NCBI GenBank assembly: GCA_022836615.1
Contig: MU405235.1
Location: 1-64,000 of the forward strand
Origin: Annulohypoxylon bovei var. microspora
Taxonomy: Eukaryota; Ascomycota; Sordariomycetes; Xylariales; Hypoxylaceae
DNA length: 64,000 nt
Reading direction: 5' to 3'
Position 1 is the stretch's first letter, and each line of letters begins with the position of its first letter. Position numbers and translations under genes: made by a program. The notes under the pieces are model-generated. The model was not told the origin of the DNA. It searched no databases and saw only the letters and a list, made by a program, of their open reading frames with translations. Shown piece by piece: positions 18,074-28,302 of this stretch.

Positions 18074-19937
18074 ATGTCTGCCGCGGTGAAGTTTTCGTTC
18101 CTCGACGCCATGAGGGCGATCGAGAAGGCCGTCCTGGAGGTGGCGGACGGCGAGGACCTGAAGAGGAACTTGTACGTGTCGATAAAGCGGGCGATCCAGC
18201 TCCTCGGCAGGAGGGCCGATCCCACAACGCTGGGGTTGGCCCAGTACGACATCTGCTGGGGCCTGTGGGAGAGTTTCTTCCAAGGTAAGTCGCGCGATAC
18301 CCCTGCGAGAAGTGACGAGTTGCTAACGTCGCGGGATTCCCAGATAGTGCACCCCGCCCGTTCCCGCCCGTCGACCGCGCCGGCGGCGACGAGAAGGTCA
18401 CGGCGGACTTCCTCGCGGCCGCCTTAGACGTGGCCATCTGCGACCCTGAGCGGGCGATCCAGATGATTCACCGCCGCGCGCCTGGGGACGGCCCGAAGCC
18501 TCCCTCGCAGGGCTGGACCAGAGTCGAGGGGGGGAAAGGAAAGGAAAGGGAGTCGAGAAGGGGAAGGGAAAGGCCGAGCCGTCGAGGCCCGCCGCGAGGA
18601 CCAAGGATGCCGAGCCGTCGAGGCAGAAAGCTCCCTTGCCAGAGGCGCCCGCGCAGGCCAGGCCCGCCGCAGGGACCAGGGACGCCGAGCCGCCGGCGCA
18701 GACAGCTCCCTGGCATGGAGCGTCTGCCCAGGCCAGGCGCGAGGCTCGTGTCTCGTCGGCGGCGAGGCCGTCCCCCGGCGGCGAGGATGCGGACCTCCTC
18801 CGCCGGAAGCTGCGCGACATGGAGATGATCGTGAAGAGCTGTCAGATAAAAGATGACTAAGGTGGGGAGATTGTGGCGATTACCGGGCCGGTTTATCCGT
18901 AAAAGATCAGGCCCTTAGTTTCAACCAGGTAATCGTGAGATATCACCCTTTTAACAATTACAACAACAATTCAGTTGATCAACCTTTTTATCATCAACCA
19001 CAAATTACGTATCCAGTAATTCATCCCCACTTTCGTGTGACAAGAGCCTGGGGCTGCAGAACGAGGAGCTGCGCGACGGCACCAGTTTCAGGTGGTCCGA
19101 CGAGGAGATGCCGGCGCAGCCCCCCCCCCCCCGAGCGTCCACGACCAGCCGCCCAGGCAGCCGCCCGCGGTGACGTCGGCTCCAGGCGTAGGCGGCGTGG
19201 GCGGGGGAGGAGGCGTCCCGAGGCCAGCCCCGCCGCAGCCGCGGTCGCACTGCAGGTTCGGGCCCTGGAGGGACGGCGAGGGCAGAGAGCTTCCGACGTT
19301 TTCCGGGGCGGGCCCGGGCGAGGTCGTCCTGCCCGACAACATGAACCCGTTCGAGCACGTCCTGCCGGCCAAGCAGGAGCTCGAGGAGTGGCTCTACGTG
19401 AGGATACACGTGGAAGGGAAGTCTGCCGGCACCCGGCACCCCACGATCCACATCTGGCCGTGGGGCGGGTCCACGAACCCCGCGGTGACCGCCATGTACG
19501 GGCTGCGGGCGTTTCAGATCCTCTCGTCCTGGACGTGCGAGATGGCCCGGGTCGACACCATGATACCGGTGCTGGACTACGTGACCCGATCCGCGGAGAA
19601 CCTGGAGGCCGCTATGACGAAGAAGATCGCCGACAGGCTGGCGCCGATGAGAGGTCGGGCTGTGTTCCCGAAGCCCGTGAAGGCCATCGACCCCCCGTCG
19701 AAGAGGACCAGGGGGAAGGACGCGCAGGCCCCGCACCTGGCGCGAGACGTCGCGAGCACGTCTTCGAGCCAGGGCGACCGGGCGGCGAGCAGGGCTGGAG
19801 GCCTGGCGAGGCCTCGCGCCTCGTCGACCGGCGCCTCGGCTGGCAGAGGCCAGTACGGCGTGCCGGAGAAGGCCCGCCGCGTGAGGTGGACGGAGGTCCT
19901 GGAGGAGAACAAGGTGTCGGGGTCCCAGTGGGGATAG
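18074..19937 (+). pseudogene. Broken cassette gene 6 (insertion and two frameshifts)
   Basis: Coding pieces follow one another in different frames. Exon 1 (18074-18284) begins MSAAVKFSFLDAMRAIEKA. A textbook intron (18285-18343; GTAAGT, TGCTAAC, CAG) leads into a frame running to a G7 run (18528-18534). Coding character then moves to another frame, with Lys/Pro/Ala-rich sequence and a coiled-coil-like LLRRKLRDMEMIVK, until 18857. A 184-bp insertion (18858-19041) interrupts; directly after it the frame resumes with KSLGLQNEELRDG. At a C13 run (19120-19132) coding shifts again into a Pro-rich linker and a C-terminal domain (FEHVLPAKQELEEWLYVRIH), ending at 19935-19937. Family unknown. It is either a pseudogene or an intact gene with homopolymer miscalls plus a real insertion. 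Confidence 0.65.
18858..19041. mobile_element. 184-bp MITE-like insertion in gene 6
   Basis: The insert is flanked by TGAC on both sides (18854-18857 and 19038-19041). Its ends form an imperfect inverted repeat: CTAAGGTGGGGA at left versus CGAAAGTGGGGA reading in from the right (10 of 12). Removing 184 bp brings the upstream frame (ending KDD) into phase with KSLGLQNEELRDG. The body is AT-rich, unlike the host gene, and has no open frame. A short non-autonomous DNA transposon fits best; the 3-4-bp target duplication does not identify a superfamily. Confidence 0.65.
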
Positions 19938-21109
19938 GCGAAGGTAGCTTGACGCGATGGATGGGATAGGCGCTGGCCCTTCGACAGCTTGCCGCGTGGC
20001 GGCCGCGTCAGTTGGCCGTAGAGCTTTTACCTGGTGATAATTATGTGTCGGATAAACCATTACACCAAAAGGAAGGAATTAATTATGCAAGCATAATCTT
20101 ATCTTATATATGACATTATGGTGACATGCATCCCCGAGGCCTTGAGGTCGCTGTCGTCGCTAAGCGATGTTACGATACCTTACCTTAACCATTACGCGAA
20201 GCCACCCGTGAAGCTACCCGTCTAATCACCCGTGTAGCCACCCTGCTGAGCCTATGTGCAAGTTCGGTTCGCGCACCGTCGTTCATCTAGTTCCCGTAGA
20301 TGTTAATCTCTGCGCGCAAACCTCTTGAGCCTGTCCTCGTGATAAGACACCGCTGTCCGCCGACGTTGGTCTTCCTCCGAGGTTCGATAGCCGAAGGCAC
20401 GAATGCCTAGTCCTTAGTTCCGCGGCGGACCTGCTCATCTTTCCCTCAACCTTGGTTCGCCTTTGGTCGCTCGGGGCTGTAGGGGTTCCCGCCTTGACCG
20501 TATTCGGAACTGCTGCAGCTACAGCCGGCGGGCTTCTGACATGTTGGACACGGAATTCCGACAGTCTTCCAGGCGGGCCACCCGACATATGGTCTAGAAA
20601 GAGTTCTCCCGACGCCTCCCCAGCAGGTAGCACAAGCTCCGGACACGGCGATAGGGTGGGCGGCAAGCGGATATTAGAGGAAGGATAGAGATCCAGACCT
20701 TTGATATATCTACCTGCCATTCACCTGAGCCGCTAAATCCGAATCTACCAAACCCGAATCCGCCGAATCAGCCGAGTCCGCGACAGCTGCCGTCCGACAC
20801 ACCTCCGTCCCGCTAGTGCCGGTCCGAACGGGTCTTAAACAGGGCTGCCGGCCTTCTTGCACCGCTCGAAAGATCCTATCGAAGATCTCCACGACGCCTA
20901 CAGATTGACGAGAGCCTGTTGCCAGGTAGCAGGTGGTCCGTGGATGACGCCGACCGCCTCTTCCCTCAGACGGGCTTGTTTCACCGCATGCTAGGCACGA
21001 AAGCCAACGCCGGATCGAGGTAAAAGGTTTCGCGCCCGCGGGTGACATCCAATACGTACCTAGATATGTACCTAAGTTGACGAACTATATTCGTCTGGAC
21101 CGGCGTGTC
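19938..21109. other. Spacer, no supported gene
   Basis: Downstream of gene 6. Contains short CACCCGTGAAGCTACCCGT-type repeats near 20200-20245. Open frames at 20283-20720 and 20710-21048 (minus) have no recognisable domain, and neither shows neighbouring splice signals that extend it. This looks like the inner boundary of the cassette. Confidence 0.5.
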
Positions 21110-22196
21110 TTACATCCCGTACGCGCTTATAAGATAATCCCGATAGTCGTAACATATGCAAGGCTCTAGTACAGTCGGCAAGTACTTCTCTGCCCAAGTG
21201 TCTCGCAGCGCTTCGCTCCAGCTCCGTCTGGATCTGCGATGCTCCCAATACGCGGGACGCCAACCTGCCTGCTGCCAATCTACCACTGACGCCACGCGCG
21301 TGGCATCAGACGGTTGCCGCGATATTAGTATGTTGCTAGGGTGCAGGTCGGCATGCGTGAATGCTATAGGTACGTCGTCGGGAAGCTGGGAGCGATACGG
21401 ATGCGGCGGTCGCGGCGGCCGCGACAGGACAGGTTCATCCTCATCCTCGTTCTGTCTTGGCCCAAAGCTAGACGTGAACCAATCGTGAAATCGAGACACC
21501 CCTTCGAAGGGGCCGGCAGTCGGGGCGCAGCTGTTGACAGATATCCAGTCCGGCAATGGCCGTTTACCGACGTGCCCTTCATCAATTCGCTTAGCTTTAG
21601 ATCTCCTAGCGACGCGAGGCTGTCTCGAACGAGGCTGCCTCGGCTAGCTTACCTGTGAACGGCACGTCGCTGAATAGCTTCTGCGGCAGTCCTCGCCACG
21701 CGTCTGCCGTGCCTCGTAGCTCTAGACGGATCGAGACCCTCTCGTCTTCGGTAAGCCGGTCCCAGCTCCCCTCGAGCGCACGTCCTTCGACGAGCTCCGT
21801 GTAGGCGAAGGTCTGCTCGCCATCTTCGCACCATCCGTAGACCTCCGGGACGGGCACGGCAGGTAGGTGCTTGCGGACGAGGACGAGACGCTCGGCCTCG
21901 GCGGCAGAGACCTGGGAGCCGTACTTGACGAGCAGCGCGAGCGACGGCATCTCGACGGGCGGAGGACGCGTGACGCTGCACGTGTCGGGGTCGGCCGGAT
22001 CGCGACCACCAGCCCTCACTTGCTCGGGCGTCGGCAGCAGCGGCTCTCCCGACAGTCCTCGACCTGGGTCGGCAAAGTGCTTGGAATGCGGTAATACGAA
22101 GCCTCTATCGCCCCATTTTTGAACATCTGACTTGTCGGGCTCGGAGAAGATGCCGGACGTGGCACTCCAGCCTACCGACTTCGACAGGTTGAACAT
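21110..22196 (-). CDS. APH-family phosphotransferase (kinase-like)
   Basis: Two exons (22196-21653 and 21576-21110) around a 76-bp intron (GTAAGC...GCTAAGC...AAG) give 336 residues. The N-lobe has the fungal APH signature PLLPTPEQVRAGGR and PVPEVYGW. The C-lobe carries the Brenner loop HADLHPSNIL (catalytic Asp; Asn as metal ligand) and DWQQAGW as the DFG equivalent. Splicing joins VPFTG to HVGKRPLPDW, recreating the expected family block, so the gene looks intact. These proteins use ATP to phosphorylate small molecules or choline-like substrates; the fungal expansion is mostly uncharacterised. The exact start is uncertain because the first about 35 residues are not family-like and an upstream exon is possible. 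Confidence 0.8.
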
Positions 22197-23637
22197 CGCA
22201 TTGGCTCATCAAGCCGAGTCGACGCGATGCGATGCAGTTTCCGTTATCTTATCCGAGGCTAATCTTCATCATCGATTCGATGACGATTCGGATAGTGCGG
22301 GACCATCCAGGCGTACTCCTTCGATGCTTTGGACCTCTGCTCGTGGATGAAGAGCGGTCGCGTCGTCGCAGACAAGGATCTCGTCGTATTCTAGACAGTA
22401 ATAGGACCGCGGAGTGGCGTTTCGGATCAAGCTTATTCCGGGGTAGGTCCCGATAGATCGACCGTCGATCGTCGATCCGGACCACCCCCTTCTGTCCCTC
22501 TTCTCGGGTTCGCGGTTGTCGACGCAGAAACAGCTCGAGCGGTCTCCGGCGTAATCTTCGGCGCGGCATATCTAGATTCTAAGTAGTGATGCTTAACGAA
22601 GTCGCAAACCGGAATTCTACCTAATGCATTGAGGGGATGAGCCGTGACAGGTCTGTCTATGGCCGCGTAAGGCAAGGCACGACCCGCCGGCGACGATCGA
22701 GATGCCCTCGTCGGTCCTTCGACTTCTGCGATGATGAAGCAGGCTCTCGGTGTCCTAAAGCAAGTTCTGACACTCTAACGCTAGGCGGAAGCAGAAGCGT
22801 GATCCTTGGTTGGAAATGTGACTGCTGAGATGATAGGATATGATGACGCGGAAGATATAAGCACAGCTCGAGAGCCGCAACGCTCGTACCTAAAGCAGCT
22901 AGGTACCTAACCAGGTGGCTCTTCTAGCAGCTTACTCCTACCTACCTAGGTATATCATGTCACGCGTTGCAGAATTTTCGCATCTCCGTTCTTCCGCCGA
23001 CCGCCGACCGCCGACCGCCTTTCGATGCGTTATATCGTGCGGGGCCTTGTCGAAACGGCGGGGAGATCGACATGCCCATCTAGATATCCGAAGGGCTGAA
23101 ACGCAGAGGCCGTACGAGGCTGCGCCAGCACGGGTTGCTCTAGGTGCTGCGTTGCTACGCTAGCTTTATTTTCGGGCTTTAACGTGTGCCGCAGACCTTT
23201 ACGAGGTCCGGCCCGATCAAGCCTACGTAGCCTCCCGTGCTAAAACGCGCGGCGCGGCACATGCCTGGTGAGGTACAAGGTTCGGCCAGCCACTTTTATA
23301 ATAGCGAAGAGGGTGTAGCCCTGCTCCGTGATTAAAGGCGTCAGTGCTGGCGCATACGGCGTTCGGCATGAGCTAGAGAGGTCAAGCCGGCGTTCTGATG
23401 CTAGTTTCTACGCCGCGCGTAACTTAAGAGAAGACGATGGACCTGCGAGACGGCGCGATGATCCGTCCGTGCGTATCCGCGACGCATCTTAACCTTAGGC
23501 CGCTCGATACGTGGCGACCTCTTGCGTGGATTAATATACGATAAAGCCTATCTGCTGTCAGACTACTACTAGCATGCCATAGACCTCCCGTTCCTTGAAC
23601 CGCGCGCGCGAGCTCTCGTCCCGTATACCGGCAGAGG
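22197..23637. other. Spacer, no supported gene
   Basis: Only short frames without domains. Contains CTAGGTACCTAACC and CTACCTACCTAGGTA motifs at about 22898-22953, and a CCGACCGC triplet repeat near 22999. Confidence 0.5.
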
Positions 23638-24522
23638 CTACTCGGCAACTACGTCATTGTCATCATAGTGCCGATAGACGCCCCAGTCCTGGTATCTCTG
23701 TCTTCTGTTGCTGGCAAGGTACGCGGCTACGTTTGGCCGAGCCTTTACGTCCTCCCAAAGCTTGAATACCCTGTCGTATTTACCAGCGTCTCTAGCCTGC
23801 CTCATCGCCTTGGGGAAGGCGTAATGGGTACCGTCAAGGCACTATACCGGGCGATCAGTCGGGGCTGAGAGGTTCGACAGCTATGTAGCCGTGCGTGGCT
23901 GAAGTAGAGGAGGAATCTCGAGGAGAGGAGGAATCTCGAGGATAGGAGGGGCGTGAGGATAGAGAAGACGTACCTGAAACAGGACCAGGTCGGCGTACGT
24001 GAACGTGCTCCCTAACAGCCAAGGCCCCGGTCCCTGTTCCTCGTCCTCCAACACCTTCTGCCAGTACGCGAGGTGGGAAGGCAGGCGATTCTGGACCCAC
24101 TGCTTGCTGCGTCTTCTGCTCTCCTCCTTCTGGTCCTCGTAAGGCAGCATGACGGCGATGGGGTGGTGGGAGTCGTGCACCTCGTCGCTCAGACCGTCGA
24201 GCGCGGTGAGGGCGAGGGCGTTCACTCGATAGACGTCATCCTCCCCCGAACCGGCAAGTCCGAGCTTAGGGCCGAGGTACAGGAGGATGTTGGGAGTCTG
24301 GGAGATGACGAGGTCTCCGTGCTTGAGGAGGGGCGGTGCGAAGTAGCGCGGGTTTCCGTGTCCGCCGCCGGCGAGCCAGGTCGTGACGCGTCGTCGGGCT
24401 TCGTCGAAAGACAGAGACTGAGTGTCTCTGTACGGGGCGCCGGCTTCCTCGAGGATCAGTCGGACATGTTCGCCGCGGCCAGGAACGCCCGCATAATAGA
24501 TAAGCTCGTAGGGAGCAGCCAT
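23638..24522 (-). CDS. Glutathione S-transferase
   Basis: Exon 1 (24522-23974, 183 codons) holds the thioredoxin-fold N-terminus (YELIYYAGVPGRGEHVRLILEEAG), the cis-Pro/Ser substrate-site region LVISQTPNILLYLG, and the helical domain to FTYADLVLFQ. A 132-bp intron (23842-23973; GTACGT...TATAG) separates exon 2 (23841-23638), which begins CLDGTHYAFPKAM and ends HYDDNDVVAE. Joined length is 250 residues. The Tyr in YYAGVPGRGE and the order of helices suggest a Sigma/Alpha-like or fungal-specific cytosolic GST that conjugates glutathione to electrophiles. There is no targeting signal. It sits among other probable detoxification genes. Without splicing, the frame continues into the intron and gives a false C-terminus. 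Confidence 0.87.
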
Positions 24523-24644
24523 GCTGACACGAACGTCGAGAGAGATGTCGATGTTCTCTTAGCGCCGACTACCTACCTAGGTAGGTATGCTTATTGCCCT
24601 GAGCGGAGGGGAAGACGAGATATGTCAGGCGCGGGGTAGCTCTT

Positions 24645-24708
24645 GTGGTTTGTGACTGTGGTGGTTTGTGATTGTGGTGGTTTGTGATTGTGGTGGTTTG
24701 TGATTGTG
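24645..24708. repeat. 16-bp tandem repeat x4 upstream of GST
   Basis: Four units of GTGGTTTGTGATTGTG (first unit ACTGTG) lie about 120 bp 5' of the GST start. The rest of the spacer 24523-25343 holds only AGGTAGGTA/CCTAGGTA motifs (24571-24590, 24740-24775, 25165-25185) and no supported gene. Confidence 0.85.
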
Positions 24709-25343
24709 CTACTGGAAAAAAAGCTACGATCGAGCTTAATATTTACCTGTAGGTAGTACCTAGGTAGGTAGTTATTAGCCCTTACGTCTCTCCCTTGCGG
24801 CGCACGCAGAGCTAGGGCTGCGCCGCCATTCGTGTCGTCGTCTTTGTCGGCTCTGGATTTAGGGAGGATGAGGAACGATCGGAAAAGCTCGAGCAGTACA
24901 CGTAAGCCGGGCGTCTTGGTAGATCGCGCAGATGAGTTCGGCCCGCGGCAGAAACGCAAGCAGCATGTAGGATGGCTTACTGCTTATCCCCGTGCCGCAC
25001 GCAGGATCCGATATCTGCATTTTGGCGTGCAGGTCATACGCCTTGGCATGGTCGTCGACGAACTATCTGCTCCCCGTAGATATATGTGGTCCCGTGTAAT
25101 ATACCTACTTATAAGTGGGAAGGGGGGAGGTAGGGAGGAGGTGAGGTGAAACTTGAAAGATAGGTACCTACCTAGGTACACATAGGTCATAGTTAGATGT
25201 CGTTGAGCTCGTGGGAGATATATTTCGTCGTTTTACGTCTCGCCTTCGCCGTCACGACGGAGAAGAGAGCATCTTGCTCTCACGTCGACGTCGATTACCT
25301 AGATGATGACGTGACGGCTGATAACTTCCGCGACCTCCCAGCT

Positions 25344-26658
25344 ATGGACCCTCCCCCGGGCGAGGTGCGGGACCTCGATAACCCGCCGAGCAAGAACGAC
25401 GTCGTCGTCGCAGCTTATACGGTGCGTGTCGTAATCGTGTCTGTCTCTGTCGCTCTACGCCTATACGCCAAGTTCGTCTTCTTGAAAGCTTCGCGAGTTG
25501 AGGATCGCGAGATGCTCTCTCTTCCGTCCGTGTCGCGGCCGGGAGCTGATATGCCCGTAGATTTCCTGATTCCGACGTTCGTATGTCTTCCTTCGACGAC
25601 CGCCGCTCAGACTTCGGTTCGGGAGCCTGGCTAGTCAACCTGCAGCTAATGCGATAGCGCCGCTGTCGGGGAATATTCGTCGCGCGTTGCGTGTGCTGGC
25701 TTAAGATGAATGGTACGACGGGAAATCTTGTCCGCGCGTGGAATTTCCGCGTCGGGGGCCTAGCTCCGTCTTACGAAGTTAGTAGTTCTCTAGATCCTCG
25801 TCTGCGCGATCCGGTTCGTTGACTATACGAGGTATAGGATGGCTTCTGCGGGCTTATGTTCTGCTCGACCGTGATGACGACGATCAAGCCGCTCATCCTG
25901 CTTGAGCGGGTTCGCATATTCGTGTCATCCGGGCCGCGCGCTGCTTTCGAGCGGACGTGCTACGTTCTGGGGACGGTCGACGTCCTCGTGCATTTCGTCG
26001 CCGTGATGATCGATGCTGCGTCCTGCAAGCCCCGCGAGTACCGGTGGGACCAGACGATCGAAGGAGGCGGCTGCATCAGCGCCAGGAAACTCCCGATCGT
26101 CACGGGCACTATCAACGCCGTCGTAGACCTGCTCGTCCTACTGCTCCCGCGGGGAATCGTTTGGAGGCTACGCGTGTCCGGAGACAAGAGGATCGGAGTC
26201 TCCCTCGTCTCTGCCGTGGGAGCTATGTAAGTGCCGTCCCGATAAGGCAGGCACGTGTTCTCCTCGGCTGACCGGAAGCATACAGATCGGTCGTGGCAGC
26301 CGTTACTCGAACGGTCCTGGGGTACGCGTATGCCGAATCGGACGACGTCGCCTACGGCTTCTCGCAGGCTGGCGTCTCTTGTCTCGTCGAGATGACCGCG
26401 GCGATTCTTGTCTTCGCGGCACCGGCTGTGCCGAAGCCGACGATCCACCTAGCCGAGCAGGCTACCGGCTCGATAGACCGACTTCTAAGGTCTGATCCTA
26501 GCGGCTCGTCCTGCGGGACCGGGAGCGCAGGTACGAGGTCTGATGTCTATCAACATATCGACGAGCGCGGTAACGCGTTGCCTCTCTCGAAGCTGAGATC
26601 CGCGAAGAGTAGAGCATCCGTCAGGGCTGGACCGAAGGGCGCACAGGGCGAGGTGTGA
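25344..26658 (+). CDS. SAT4/rhodopsin-domain integral membrane protein (possibly decayed)
   Basis: Three recognisable pieces of a fungal seven-helix rhodopsin-domain protein. The N-terminus (25344 on) reads PPPGEVRDLDNPPSKND, TM1 and LYAKFVFLKASRVED. The middle piece (about 25700-26226) has RAWNFRVGGLAP, IKPLILLERVRIF and the conserved WDQTIEGGGCI-NAVVDLLVLLLPR block. A clear 59-bp intron (26227-26285, GTAAGT...CTGAC...CAG) leads to the last helix and cytosolic tail ending 26658. Between about 25520 and 25700 no single frame joins the pieces; two or three candidate GT-AG pairs exist (for example 3' sites near 25558 and 25845). Either several small introns or loss of helices has occurred. The role of this family is not known for most members. 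Confidence 0.6.
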
Positions 26659-27192
26659 TGGGTCATCTAAGTAGGTAGCATAGACATCGGCAATAAGGCT
26701 AACCCCCGGTTCGTTTGACTTCCCCGTAGTATCCGCTCCTTGTTAATTAATCGATACATAACGTGGAGTTATCTTCTGAGACCTTATGACCTTGTCGCAT
26801 TTACGGGTACTCTCTTTAGCTAAAGTGGACTAAGGGGTTTTAATTTCATAGCAGACACTTTCTCGATGGATACTAAGCTCTCGTTACATATTGTGATACA
26901 TTATGTATAGACTATAGTTATTTATAAGTGCTAGGTAAGAATCCGAGAAGTCGTCGATGCAAGTCGAGCTACGAACGAAAATTTGTTCGATATCTAGACC
27001 ACCTCTGTATCTGCCTTCTATATATCGCTAAACGCACATCGACCACGTGTTTCTATTGCCTGAACCTTCTGCGCGTGGGGTATAAGCTCCTGAGAACCTG
27101 GAAAGCATGATCGTTGCGATCTTGTCGTGACGTCGTCGATCGTAGAAGTGGGAGCTTGTTAGATGAGGAGGCAAGCGTATCCCGATCTCCGT
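26659..27192. other. Convergent spacer, AT-rich
   Basis: Lies between the 3' ends of the SAT4-type and OYE genes. Mostly AT-rich with no gene supported; it would contain both terminators. Confidence 0.5.
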
Positions 27193-28302
27193 CTAAGCTG
27201 CGGCCTTGAGAAATTCCTCGCTAAAAGCATAGTCCGTATAACCCTCCGTCGCGCCCGGGGTGTAGAAGGTGTCGCGGTTGTACGGCGTCGGCGGCAGGCC
27301 TTTCTGCAGCCGGAAGGGCAGGTCCGGCGTCGAGATGAAGTGTCGCCCGTACGCCACCACGACGTCTCTGTCCTTGAACGTGCTGTCGACCACCCGCCTT
27401 CCGGACTCGGGCCGGAACCCGCCCGCGATCACGACGGGGGACGTGTTGTCCCAGGCGTCGAGCGCGAAGGCGATCTGCCTGCTGGACTCGACGTCCGCGT
27501 CGCTCTCTTCCACGTAAGACTGGACGACGTGCAGGTACGCCAGCTTGAGCTTCTTCAGGCCGTTGATCAGGTAGGTGAACTGCGGGACGGGATCTGCCGA
27601 GCCCATGCCCTTGAGCGTGTACCAGGGGGACAGGCGGATCCCGACCCTGTCCGCGCCGACGGCCTCCGCGACGGCGCTGGTGACCTCGAGCGCGAAGCGC
27701 GCGCGGTTTTCGACGCTGCCGCCGTACCGGTCTCGGCGCCGGTTGGAAGCTTCCCGGATGAACTGGTCGACGAGGTAGCCGTTCGCTCCGTGGATCTCGA
27801 CGCCGTCGAACCCGGCTTCCACCGCGTTGCGCGCCGCCTGCGCGTAGAGGCCTACGAGGTGCCTGATCTCGTCTAAGCTCAGCTCGGCCGGGACGGTCTC
27901 GCCCTCGGCCTGGGGTATGGGGCTCGCGCCCTTGACCTCGAAGCCCTCCGCCGCGGCGACGGCCGGCTTCGCCACGCGGCCCAGCGCCCACAGCTGCACG
28001 TAGACGAAGGAGCCCTTCGCGTGGACGGCGTCGGTGACCTCCTTCCACGCGGCTATCTGCTCCTCGGACCAGATTCCGGGGACGCTCGCGTAGCCTCCCG
28101 CCTCCTTCGCGACGTACGTCGCTTCCGTGATCAGCAGGGTTCCCGGTACGGAGCCTCGCTGCTGGTAGTATTCCTTCACGAAAGGGAGGGGTACGTGGTT
28201 CGCGTCTGCGCGGAACCGGGTTAGGGGCGCCATCGCGACGCGATGTCGGAGGGTTGCGTTGCCGACTTTTAGCGGCTGGAAGAGGCGTGATGATTGGGCC
28301 AT
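27193..28302 (-). CDS. Old-yellow-enzyme NADPH:flavin oxidoreductase
   Basis: A single-exon 369-residue FMN enzyme of normal family length, ATG at 28302. It shows the (beta/alpha)8 OYE landmarks: AMAPLTRFRAD (23-33; Thr28 near the flavin O4), LLITEATYV (57-65), VQLWALGR (102-109), and EIHGANGYLVDQF (169-181), with His171/Asn174 binding the substrate carbonyl and Tyr176 as proton donor. It continues with RYGGSVENRARF (192-203) and GIRLSPW (221-227). It would reduce activated C=C bonds of enones using NAD(P)H, in oxylipin or xenobiotic reduction or as a tailoring step. It is cytosolic, since no signal is seen. YTPGATEGYTDY near the C-terminus is the usual fungal OYE ending. Confidence 0.93.
   Translation of the reverse strand: MAQSSRLFQPLKVGNATLRHRVAMAPLTRFRADANHVPLPFVKEYYQQRGSVPGTLLITEATYVAKEAGGYASVPGIWSEEQIAAWKEVTDAVHAKGSFVYVQLWALGRVAKPAVAAAEGFEVKGASPIPQAEGETVPAELSLDEIRHLVGLYAQAARNAVEAGFDGVEIHGANGYLVDQFIREASNRRRDRYGGSVENRARFALEVTSAVAEAVGADRVGIRLSPWYTLKGMGSADPVPQFTYLINGLKKLKLAYLHVVQSYVEESDADVESSRQIAFALDAWDNTSPVVIAGGFRPESGRRVVDSTFKDRDVVVAYGRHFISTPDLPFRLQKGLPPTPYNRDTFYTPGATEGYTDYAFSEEFLKAAA

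Noticed and set aside
18862..19044. Possible intron instead of insertion in gene 6 (GTGGGG...AAG)
   Set aside because: An in-frame stop (TAA, 18858-18860) precedes the GT, there is no branch site near the end, and the 5' sequence is non-canonical; flanking TGAC duplication and inverted ends favour a transposon.
5670..19937. Giant Starship-type transposon
   Set aside because: No DUF3435 tyrosine-recombinase captain gene and no matching terminal repeats were seen in the window.
20283..21048. Two overlapping minus-strand frames
   Set aside because: No recognisable domain, no family-like blocks and no splice signals.
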